From assembly GCA_014905825.1 (NCBI GenBank), contig JACGCN010000001.1:1674001-1738000 (forward strand): 64,000 nucleotides of DNA, read 5' to 3'. The DNA is from Lyophyllum atratum. Its lineage: Eukaryota > Basidiomycota > Agaricomycetes > Agaricales > Lyophyllaceae. Positions 12,102-22,634 of the stretch are shown piece after piece. The stretch's first letter is position 1, and each line of letters starts with the position of its first letter. The notes under the pieces were generated by a model, which was not told where the DNA came from, ran no database searches, and saw nothing but the letters and a program-made list of their open reading frames with translations. The position numbers and the translations under genes are program-made.

Positions 12102-12927
12102 CGGTGGGTGCTCCCCAACAACAAGTGGGTGCTTACCTACCAGGTATGTGGGCACTCCCAAAGACACGCGGGGGCTCCCTACAGGCCGATGGGTGCTCCC
12201 CAACGACAAGTGGGTGCTGCCCTACCAGGTATGTGGACACTCCCAAAGACACGCGGGGGCTCCCTCAAGGCCGATGGGTGCTCCCCAACGACAAGTGGAT
12301 GCTCCCCTACCAGATAAGTGGGCACTCCCAAAGACAAGCGGGGGCTCCCTACAGGCTGATGGGTGCTCCCCAACAACAAGTGGGTGCTGCCCTACCAGGT
12401 ATGTGGACACTCCCAAAGACACGCGGGGGCTCCCTCAAGGCCGATGGGTGCTCCCCAACGACAAGTGGATGCTCCCCTACCAGATAAGTGGGCACTCCCA
12501 AAGACAAGTGGGGGCTCCCTACAGGCCGATGGGTGCTCCCCAACGACAAGTGGGTGCTGCCCTACCAGGTATGTGGGCACTCCCAAAGAGAAGCGGGGGC
12601 TCCCTACAGGCGGATGGGTGCTCCCCAACGACAAGTGGGTGCTCCCCAAGGACAAGCGGGGGATCCCCACAGGGTGATGGGTGTTCCCATATCAGCAGTG
12701 GGGCCTCCCCAACAACAAGTGGGTACTCCCCTATCAGGTATGTGGGTGCTCCCCAAGGACGAGCGGGTGCTCCCTACAGCTGATGGATGCTCCCATATCA
12801 GCGGTGGGGCCTCCCCAAAGACAGGTGGGCTCTCCCCCGTTAGCAGTGGGACCTCCCTAAAGACAAATGGATGCTCCCCAGAGACAAGTGGTGGCTCCCT
12901 AGTATGCATAAGGGTGCTCCCATTGGG
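12102..12927 (+). repeat. 85-bp minisatellite (unit B copy)
   Basis: Exact counterpart of 3,160-3,985; no copy-number change is visible between the two arrays, which argues that the duplication is recent because minisatellites normally gain or lose units quickly. Confidence 0.93.
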
Positions 12928-13094
12928 TCTTATGGATGCCCCCCACGATCACATATTTTGTACGAGTCCACAGCAGCTATGCACAATCTTGCTACCCGCG
13001 TCACACTAGTAGACACAATATAAGGAGATACATGAAGCATAGAAGACATACAGCACAAATCTACACATATAAAGAATGACGTGATCAAGTGTCC

Positions 13095-16000
13095 TTACTG
13101 ACCCCCCTCTGAACGTGAAGGGACGGAGGACTGCTCATGATGGACCTTCCGTTTCTTAGATTGCCTGTCATCAGTACCCTCGCGATCATCACGCGCATGG
13201 CGCGTGCGGTCCAGATGACCTTCTCTACCACGAGAAGGGACGGGCCGGGTTGAACTGGAGACAGAGGGATCCCGATGAGCAGAGTGATGGCGTACATGGT
13301 CTCGATATCGCTCTCTCCGAGGAGAACGATCTTGTCTGGCTGGTGGAGAATGGGATCGGCGTGAGCGAGAATATGAGCGGGAGCGTCGAGAGCGGGATCG
13401 GTAGCGTCGAGAATGGGAAGGGGAATGGTAGCGCCGGGATCGAGATCGAGATTGTGAGCGTGAGCGTGAGTCGGATGAAGAGCGGGAACGAGAGCGAGAA
13501 CGGGAACGTCGACGACGGGAGCGGGCGTGGTCATGACGAGAAGCCGCAGAATCTCGACTTAGATGAGCAGCTGAATTTCCCGCGGCTGCCCTGACCTGCA
13601 CTGCCTCACGCTGCCTAGAGGGATTGGAGCTCGTGGTGCTGGCTGGGGCATGACGAGCCGCGATGACTGTGGAAGACTTCTTCTTCGATGGTGGCGGGAT
13701 CTCCTCGATATCTTCTTCAGACAAGTGGGCATTGGTCGGCAACTTGTTTCTTAGCTTTTTCGCCAATGACGAGCCCTTCCGTGTCGCGCGCGTTTTTGCC
13801 GAGATGATGGCTTGGTATTTGGGTGAGTCTGAGACTGAGATGACCGGGCGGCCATTGGTGTTGACCACGAGAGGCACATCACCCAGCATGGGGTCGTCTG
13901 CAGCAAGTTCTTCATGTTCTAGCAACTGTCGTAAGGATCGAGACCAATGAAAAGAGGTACCACTTACCATCAGTCCACTCGACGATCATGATTGACGAAT
14001 CGTCATCGGGCACCAGTCGGGTGCGATTGCTCTCTTTAATAAGCGAGTGGGGTATGCCGCCTTCCGGGCTGTGGAGTTCGAAGCCCCGCGCAGGCGCACG
14101 GACAGAAGGGGGCCAGTTCACGATACAGAGCTTGTGCTCGAATGCGAGATCTCCCCAAGCGACCCATGGCATCTTGATTTTTTTACAATCCTCAAGAGAG
14201 TGCATCCCACGAGCATATAAGATTTTGCCTGATTAGCGCATGAGAATGATCCACCTGCAAGGCTTGGAAAAGGGACATACCGATGTCACTCCGTAAATAA
14301 TTAGTAAACACCCGTCTGGCACAGTCTCGTTCCTTCTCATTAGGATTTGCCCGGATCGAGACGGCGAAAAGCTCCTCCCCGACTTCTAGTCCCTTCAATT
14401 TCATCTCCTCAACCCTAATCCCAGGTCAGCGAGGGCACCAAGTGTATAAAACAGAACCCACCTTAGCATTCCCTGGTAGTCACCCAGCTGTGTTGCAATC
14501 GTTGCCTTGTGAGCATTGCGAAGGCCGGCATAAGCTTGTGTACCGCCCCAGGCCACGCCAGGAAGGGAGTAGCCTTCCACATCCGTGTTGATGGCAAAAC
14601 CAAAGACGTGGATCCCGTACGTTTCATAAGCCTGGGCACTCTACAAATAAGGACACGTAAGACATCGCAGATAGTGATAAAAAAAAGTTGACTCACATAT
14701 TGAATGAATTTATCGGCCACCGATGTCATGACCTTCCCGAATTTTCCGTCAGCCTTCATGGCAGGTGCGTAATCTGCGATGCGGTCCTTGAACCAGGTGA
14801 CGATCGGCTCCATGCACTCAGCCTCACGATCGGGGTCCTCCCAGTCTTCACCGAGTTCCGACTTCAGATGCTTCTCGTATTCATCAGCAAGGAATCTCGC
14901 CCAAACAGATGCCTTGGCTGAACCAAGAATCAACAGGATGTGCGACGATACAGACACATGACTTACTGCCTTTCTCCCTCTTCTCCTGTCCATGAACCCC
15001 ATACCAAGCCTGGAAAGCATTCCATCGATTAACTTCGTGACGCGGGTTAGGTACTGATTGTCCGACGAGCTGATAAAGGGACAGCACAGGCTTGTTGTAC
15101 TGCCCTGCGATCTCCTCCATGCGGCATTGGTAATCGGCATGGGCAGCGAACGCTGCTTCCTTCGCAGCCTCCGCGATAGGGCCAGGCTTGAATGAGGGGC
15201 GACCTCCTGCCTCATCTCCCTCTTGATCCTCCAACACACGTTCCTTACCCTTACGGCTGGGCTTGGACTTCCTCTTTCCCTTCTTCGCACCCTGAGTTAC
15301 GTCTTCCGGAGAAGAATCCCCTGAGGTATCGTCCCCAGCAGTCCGAGAGCGCGGACGCGCGAGCTGAGAGCGCAACTCCTGCTCCATGGTGACCTCATCC
15401 TCCTCATCCTGCTCTTCGATGGTAACCGGCCGACGGTAGTCCGGCACACGCGCAAGCCGACGCTCCTTCTCCAGCTCAGTCTCCTCGAAGTCCGATCCAG
15501 AAGTGTGAGGGTCGTCGTCATGAATGGGAGGGGGAGTGGTGGGGATCGGCGGCGGAGGTGGAGAGTCGTCGTCATGAATGGGAAGGGCAGTGGTGGGGAT
15601 CGGCGGCGGAGGAGCTCCAGGTGCGGGTGAGCGTCGGAAGCCAGCTCGAGAGGACACGAATGGATCCTGATTGGGATCCTGGTGAACTGGAGCCGAGCCC
15701 CTGGCTTTTGGAGTGGGCCTGGGGCGGGAGGCGGCCTTGGGATGAGCCTGGTCCTCTGGCTCATTTCCTACATGATATGGGTCAATATCGTCAGGTAAAT
15801 TTGATGATAGACTCTACAAACCTTCTGCACCATGTCTGTCGTCAGTCTCCTCGTGCCCAGCGTCGAGTTGGGTTTGGTCTTCTGTTCCGACACCATAAGT
15901 TCCAATTGCAATGGCAGCGTGGATCGGACGGAACTTACGCTCGCCTTCAACTCCACCGTTGTCCCCGGTGATGGCGGCAGCTTCAGACTTATCTTCGCCT

Positions 16001-16411
16001 TGGGTTTCCCCTTCTACGTACAGCGTTGTTAGTAGCAATCAACTTACGGATTAGATATATCCTACCTTCATCATCGTCACTACACGGGGGAGCCGCGTCC
16101 TCTTCCATGTGGTCATCTTCCTCTTCCTCTTCGTCCTCTTCCTCTTGGATGACATCAGCAGGCTTCCCGCGTTTGCTTCGCCTCCTGGTGGACGTTCCTT
16201 GAGTCATTGAAATCAGATCCAAGTTTGGACAATCCGGCGACTAATTCTTACCTGCATCCTCTTGATCGTCATCGACAAGGCTAGCAGAAGCCTGTTTCTT
16301 GTTTCCTCGCTGCGGCGCTTTACGAGCTGGCCCTGACGGCTTGCCTTTCCCGCGCTGTGACTTGGAACGGGTTTTCGGAACATTGGTCGAACGCGCGGAT
16401 GGATTCGCCAT
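13095..16411 (-). CDS. KDZ cargo gene 1, copy B: acidic/RS-rich putative nuclear protein (948 aa)
   Basis: Same ten-exon structure as copy A shifted by 8,942 (first exon 16411-16252, last 13918-13095). All splice sites are preserved and there is no stop or frameshift. Four missense changes come from CpG transitions (two in the RS/C-terminal exon, R-to-Q and R-to-H types; A-to-T in the exon ending at 13,968; one near 15,001), and one from the C/G transversion at 13,806 (M/I). Both copies could therefore be functional. The Arg-to-Gln and Arg-to-His changes are typical of CGN codons losing methylated CpG. Confidence 0.8.
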
Positions 16412-16666
16412 AGCTACAAGGCAAGTCAGAAGAAGGAAAACAACGAAATTGAGAAAGGCCGCATACCGTGCTTGCGTATTTGCGATTACTCTGCGGGGGC
16501 CGGGCGACGTTGGACTTCTAGAAGAAAAAAGAAGAGGGCATGATCCTGTCAGCCGAGCAGGAAAACTTAGACGAGCCCCTGAAGGCGAACGTTTCAAAAT
16601 GGTAAATTCAGGTCTACATTAACAAATGTGATTGCAACAAATACGCAGCATGCCGACGATGAAAAA

Positions 16667-18815
16667 TTATGCGGATGGGCCATGTGGAAGGCGATGGGGG
16701 ACAATGGCGGCCCGGGCAAAGTAATTGAAAAAGGATTGAGCGTAGAAGCGAGCAAGTTCCCTCTCCATTCCAACCATCTCCTCCTCCGTGTAGTCCGCTG
16801 CGGGCTTAGCTTCTACCTCTCTGAGCGATGCTGGACAATCCACCCACGACTTCACCACCCTCAACATCGCAAGCAGGTATGTCGCGCGATCTGACCAATG
16901 TTCCGCACCTAATCCTTCAGATGCTCTGGCAAAGTCGACGGCGAGCAGATGGCCCGCAGGAAAGCAGGCACGTACAAGGCGCTGTCGATCTTCCAGAACT
17001 GCGTCAACGTTCGAGGAAGCTCGAGCATCCAAGGCCACGAATTCAAACCGGAAGTTCAACTCGTACAGCTCCCACAGGATTTCGTGGACAACGTGGCGGG
17101 GTGGAAGAGCACCAGGTTGCAGCTGAGTATCTCTCCACGTGACGATATCCGCGGCTGATGTACCAATCTGGACACCAGGCTCATGCACACAGTCACCCAG
17201 GAGTTCGATGATCTCCTGCCGGCGTCGGGCTCCAACGGTTTCAGATGGATCCGGTGCAGCAAGGCCGAAGTTGAGCAGCGAGCGCCACAGCTGAGACTTG
17301 ATCGGTGACGCGGTTGATCCCATGGACGCAAGGCGAAATATTATGGCCGAGCGATTTGTAACCCAGTTACGGAGGTACGTCGCCATCTTATCTTCCGTTG
17401 CGACGCCAACGAACAGGCCAGGGTCAGGGAAAACGTAGCCAGCATCGGATGGGCGAGTGGCATATTTGAGGCGAGTCGGGGCTCGGTCAACTGCGGCCAC
17501 CGCATCACGCCAGACCGGGATGGCTGCTGGTAAGAATGGACTGTCGATGTCGGTCCACTTGTCACGTCCATCACGACTTTTTTTGACGCTGGAATCTATT
17601 GGCAAGTAGTTAGATAGTGTGTCTGCAATATATGTTAAGATCCTACATGGTGTTTTTTTCTTCTCTCGAGCGTCATGCGCACGTCCACCGCGGGCCGGAC
17701 CTGAAGCCGAGGGAAGTGACGGTGGTAAGTTCGACGTAGAAGGAGATTGTGCGTCGGTGACCAAAGCCATGGAGGAAGGGCGTACAGCGAATGGATTCGG
17801 AGAGCTTGTGGACGCCCTAGCTAGACGACCGAATGCAGTATACTTCGCGGGATCGTGGGCGGGACCGGTGAAGAAAGGCTTGAATGGCGGGTCGGCATCC
17901 TCCAGTACTGCCCAGGTCTCAGGCTGGCGCGGTTCCTGGACGCTGTCGATTCGCGTCTCCACAATGGTGTTCCAGCGTTTAAGTATCCATACTGGTAGTC
18001 CCGCTCGAACGAACTCCTGAACTACGAGTGGATTGCTGACATACGCTCCGATGGTTCTAGCTACCTCAGCTGCTGGTTCCGCCTGACCTAACATCCTTGG
18101 ACGATAGACATACATATAGTCGAGGTATCCCACCAGTTCGAGGTAGCAACGCTGGAGGAGAGCAACTGAAAACTGCGTTTGTCGTAACGTTGTCGGTAAA
18201 TATTCAAGGCGGACAAATATGTCGTTCAGTGAAGCCGAGAATTCTATAACCGCCTGGATTTTGTTAGGGAAGTTTCGGTCATCCTTGTACCTGGACACTC
18301 GGTCTTGCATTTTATCGACGAAATAACGCAGCTCATTCAGTTTGACGGGGTCGAGTTGACCCAGTCCTCGAAGAATATTGGAGGAGTCGATAATGAAATC
18401 ATGCTTCGAAGGCAACCACCACATGATGTTCAGTGGAAGGTGGGCTTTGAGAGGTCGGCAAGGGATTGCTGCAAGATGGCAGCCACTAGCCACATATGGT
18501 TGGGGTCCACACATGGGATCGTCGTCCCCGTAACGGAAGTCTTTGCGAAGCTTTACTTCTCGGACTCCAATCGGTGGATATAAAACATAATCGACGTTGG
18601 GACTCATGACGAAATGATTGCCATTGTCCACAACAGCACCAACCATGCCGTCGAAACAGGTGCGAGCTATTCCAGTATTTAATAAGTCAACCCCCTCGAT
18701 TTGAATCCGGGAAGGTGTACTTACCATGAAAGGCTTTCTTATGTGTCAAAAGTTCGGGGTTTGACAAAAGGTCACTCGGCATGGCCTTATGGATTGTGTC
18801 TTTAGTGATTGACAT
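16667..18815 (-). CDS. KDZ cargo gene 2, copy B: conserved protein of unknown function (679 aa)
   Basis: Counterpart of the gene at 7,725-9,873 with the same three exons (18815-18725, 18666-17647, 17595-16667). In this pair copy B keeps the CpG state at two sites where copy A has TpG (giving Arg in B and His in A), while the third site (18,485) has changed in copy B, giving A versus T only in the opposite frame. No disabling change is seen. Function unknown; see copy A for visible features. Confidence 0.8.
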
Positions 18816-20307
18816 AGTTATTACTGCAGCCGCACAGAGTTGAGCCAAGAGACAATAGTTTGACTTATGAAAAACGGACATATAGTATTAAGTTTCGGGG
18901 CCAGGGGCAAAGCAGCGTGTTCTGAACGAGACGTTAAAGTAAGGTCAACATCAATACGAGCGGCAGAACCTACGAGCGAGAATCGAGTGAGTGAGGTTTG
19001 AGGGTTACGTTACGAAGTGGGAGACTGCGTGTGCTGGAAGTAACATTAAAGTAACGTCAATACGGATGAGACGAAGGACATACCAGCGAGAACCGAGTTG
19101 CCGCAGCAAGTCAATCTGGACGAGAGGTGGGGAGTCGAGGGGTAGGTCACCAGGCGTGAAGCTGCGTGTTCTAATAGAGTCGTTAAAGTAAGGTCAATAT
19201 AGAGGAGCGGCACGGCAGGACATACCAGCGAGAATCAAGTGAGCGAGGTTCGAGGTTCGAGGGTAACCCACGCTGAAGCAACCAGTGTGTAGGTGCACCT
19301 GCTAAAAAAGACATTCAACTGTAAGGTCAATACATATGAGCGACACGAACCTACCAGGGAGAATCGAGTGAGCGAGCTTCCAGGGTCCGGGTGGATGGGA
19401 TGAGGAGTGGCGGAGAGAAATCGAGCCGGTGAAAAACGGGGCACCTTCACAGAGGACGCGAAGTCTATTCTGCGAAGATACTCAGAAGACAGACGCTAAG
19501 TCTATGTCTTCAGGGAGGGACGCTAAGTCTATCTCCCGGGGGAAGCAACTACTATGATCTACTACGAAAGGTGTGGAAGCGAACCTAAGGCGACGTTCGA
19601 TATGAAAATTGCACGGTAAAAAAGCGCGACGATGACTTACCTCGAGCCTGGGGAACACCGGTTTATGATTCCTGCGGGCGGGTGTGCGAAGGACCTGTAA
19701 TTGTACTTCAAGATGTCAGGAAAACGAGCACCAACAAAATGGGAAATATACCTGGACAGAAGACAACCCGCGTACACGTGTTGCAGCGAGGGACAACGGA
19801 CCTAACCAGTGGTTCGAGGTTTGAACGAGTGGCCAGGTGTCAAGACATACCGTAGGACAAAGGAACAGCCGTCGAATGGGTGCGAATCGTCGTGGCTTGC
19901 TGGCGATGATGGGAGACGATGAGAAGGAGGTGGGCGTGAGAGGCAGAAGATCTCAAGGCGTGAGAGGGAAAAGACAAGGCGTGAGAGGGCGCCAGTAGCG
20001 GACTTCAACAAGGAAAGACGCCAGCGCCCACAAGCGCCCACATCCTGTGACGTCAACCTCTCAACCACAACTCGTGACGCACCACCACAAACCAACACAA
20101 AGCCCGCCCTTTGACTTCTCACCACTCACCGCCGCCGATGTTCTCACCACCGCCAGCAATGCCCAGAACCTCCTCGCTGTATCTTCCCTAGCCAACAACT
20201 TCTCCATCCTTCGACTGCGGTGGCCGCCTTCATTTCGGTTCATGCCAGTTAGACTTAGCGTCGCTGGTAGCTTGCCAACATAGACTTCGCGTCTGTTGGT
20301 CCATGCG
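18816..20307. other. Non-coding arm (unit B copy)
   Basis: Counterpart of 9,874-11,365, with the same degenerate 112-137-bp repeats (18,902-19,402) and dispersed GACGCTAAGTCTA motifs. Its right end runs on into unique sequence at 20,308, which shows the original neighbour of the duplicated arm. Confidence 0.6.
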
Positions 20308-21824
20308 TCGCCTAGACTTAGGGTCAGCGACATTGGCTATCGTATTTCTTTGCTCTTGGAATCCGCCTCAACGCTGGGAATCCACAGTAAGTTTTCTCTA
20401 CGTCTTTTATTTTCTTCGTCGCTGAGTTTTTCCAAGTCGTTTGGCTGCGGGTAATCCGAATTTCACGGTGCGTTGCCCCCAGTGTCGTTGATTTTCGCCC
20501 TGACTTCTTTTTCCAGTCACTCGACTCCAACGACGGCCAAGTCCATGGTACGTCTCGCATTTCTCATTGATATTCGGGCTGACGTTGTTGTTTTTCAGTC
20601 GCTCTATCACATCGATGGCCAGGACGCCCCCAGGCAGCGCTCTCATTTCGCGTACACGCTATGGACAAACCTATCGTAAGTTTGACCTCGGTTACGATTG
20701 ATATTCGGGCTGACGGGTCCTGAAGTCTCAACGTCATCTAGACGTACGGTCAGCAACATTGACTACCGTGCTTCACGACATTCTCGTGTCACCTACACTC
20801 TACCAATTCCTCGACCAGAGTGCGACTGCAGCACGACGGGGTGACCTTCACAAGCAACGACCTAAGTGGGTCCGGTACCTACTCTTTGCGTTTGCGGGAC
20901 ATGGGGTGACGACGCCAACTGGGGTAGTTGACTTTGTGAAAGCCGTTCGTCCGGAAAATGGTTCACCCGGCGCACATGTTCGTAAGTCTCTCCCAGCATC
21001 GATCAAGGCACTACATATTAACATGTTCCGGTCTCCACCAGCGATCTCGTACCTTTCGTTTCTGCCTTGCATCAGTTGTTTTACTTCCTCTCCCTCGCAC
21101 CCCCCAACCTTTTTGCGGTACGAGAAGTCTTATGAAGGCGGATCCTCTGCTTAAAGTACGCACGATACCAGAAGTTCTATGAGAGCGGATGCTTCGTGCT
21201 TATATCGACTGCCGCTCCACCTCTGGCTCGCTCGCACCCTCCTGCGAGTAGCGTGGCCGCTTTTGCTCGGGACGATCCCAGATAGACTCAGCGTCACTGG
21301 AATCTCCCAGTGCCAACATAGACTTCGCGTCTGTTGGTCCACGGTGTCGGCGCCGCCTAGACTCAGGGTCAGCGACGTTGGCTATCGTGTTCATTTCGTC
21401 AAACTTGGTCTTGACCCCTGCTGGTCGGATTGAGACCGGAGTGATCGCATGCCTACCCTTTGAGTGCAGAAAGTGTTGCACCGGACCACTCAACTAAAAG
21501 GGTGACCACAGGGACGTGATGCACCGACCTGTGGTCTCTTCGGCATCATCTTGAGCAATGCCCGCGACCCCGTAGTCTGGACCAACAACGTCCGCACTGC
21601 CGCTCGGCTCACCTGGCCCCCTATCAGAGTTCCTGGCACCGCTTGTTCTCAGGCATGTTTGTTTTTCGCTATCCGCTCATTTCTAACCCTTGATTATTTG
21701 ATTCGCGCGCCGCAGATCCTCAAGTAGCCGGAAGATCCAGTTCATTAGCGATGTTCCCATATATTATAGGCTGATTGTTCGAATACATATATATCACTGT
21801 AATTCAAGTCCCCCAGGAAACTGC
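20308..21824 (+). other. Repeat-modular, intron-like segment; no gene resolved
   Basis: Between 20,390 and 20,760 several GT(A/G)...TTTTTC(C)AG stretches alternate with short 31-72-bp blocks. The intron-like parts share TGATATTCGGGCTGAC or TGATTTTCGCCCTGAC, so this looks like a tandemly repeated exon-intron module. A block CTAGAC..GGTCAGC(G/A)AC ATTGGCTATCGT-like recurs at about 20,312, 20,738 and 21,355. A roughly 100-bp segment around TAGACTTCGCGTCTGTTGG (20,250-20,345) is repeated at 21,280-21,395. An open frame at 20,759-21,154 with a plausible intron from about 20,990 may be the 3' part of a spliced gene, but I cannot establish its reading frame. Confidence 0.4.
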
Positions 21825-22451
21825 ATGGCTGAAAGCGAAGCTCCTCAATCTCCTCCACCGGCCGCAGAAGGTTAGTACAGTTTAAATCTGCTTGCGAGTT
21901 TATTATTGATCACTAGCTAATATACAGAAGTTCTGCCAGCGGAAAAGGGAGAGGCCACTAACTCGGCCGACAGCCACCCCCCCAGTGATCACGGCGCCAT
22001 AATTGAGATTCTCGGGGCTAGATTGTCTCAGCTCGATATCGCTTCCGATTGCGAATATTGCGGCACCGCGACGTTCCGGCAGCAATGGCTCCTGTTTCCG
22101 GCACAAGCGTTATTGGCTGGCATGAACGAAGAGGAGCATGTGGCGGAATGGACGGAATGGACGGCATCGGGAACGGTCCGGCGCCACCTGATTTGTCGGG
22201 CCTGCATTCGGGCCTGCATTCAGTCTGTAATCGACGAGCGGCGCACATGTTCAGGCGGCTGGCATTGGGGGGTGGAAGGGTGTGATGGGTGTTCAAGCGG
22301 CTGGGGAGAACCAGAGCATCATGGGGTGGAAGGGGATGGGGCGGAAGGGGATCGGGTGGGGTGGGATGGGGTGGGGTGGGGCTTTCGCGCCGTCGCTGAT
22401 GAGGATGGCGCGCCTGATGCAGTCGGGGATACGGATCCATGGGGTGCTTAA
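21825..22451 (+). CDS. Small Cys-rich putative zinc-binding protein next to the transposase (189 aa)
   Basis: Two exons: 21825-21870 and 21928-22451, with a 57-bp intron (GTTAGT...CTAATATACAG). Without splicing the first exon hits a stop at once, supporting the intron. The N-terminus is Pro/Glu-rich. The core has CEYC (about residue 60), followed by RHLICRACIRAC and further Cys residues (CSGGW, CDGC), a pattern fitting one or two zinc sites. The C-terminal 60 residues are Gly/Trp/Asp-rich low complexity encoded by GGGGTGGGAT-like repeats. It lies 184 bp upstream of the transposase in the same orientation. The position suggests an accessory transposition or DNA-binding factor (inference); I do not recognise the family. 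Confidence 0.65.
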
Positions 22452-22634
22452 TTTATATTAGTCTGTTGTCCGTGCGACCGATCCATGCATGTCACCATCA
22501 CATCTCGTCTCATCTCGTTTGCCTACCGCTGGGCCAGCCTCGCTTACACCGTCCGGCCGAGGTTCATCTTTCTGTCATGTCTATTATTGGCCACGATACC
22601 TATCCCCTCTACCCTCCCCTTTCTACGTCAAAGA

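Larger units (their letters stand above)
11366..20307 (+). repeat. Tandem duplication unit B (8,942 bp)
   Basis: Direct repeat of 2,424-11,365 at a constant offset of 8,942. Differences seen (A/B coordinates): 4,334/13,276 C-T; 4,511/13,453 C-T; 4,864/13,806 C-G; 5,080/14,022 C-T; 6,059/15,001 G-A; 7,703/16,645 A-G; 8,155/17,097 T-C; 8,566/17,508 T-C; 9,543/18,485 G-A. All but the third are CpG versus TpG or CpA. Confidence 0.97.

Noticed and set aside
2424..20307. Tandem arms as a pure assembly duplication of one locus
   Set aside because: Nine fixed differences separate the copies, so they are distinct molecules. Collapsed haplotypes of a dikaryon cannot be excluded, however, and are named as a test.
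21275..21400. tRNA-like hairpin in the repeated TAGACTTCGCGTC block
   Set aside because: No cloverleaf, anticodon arm or T-loop could be folded by eye.
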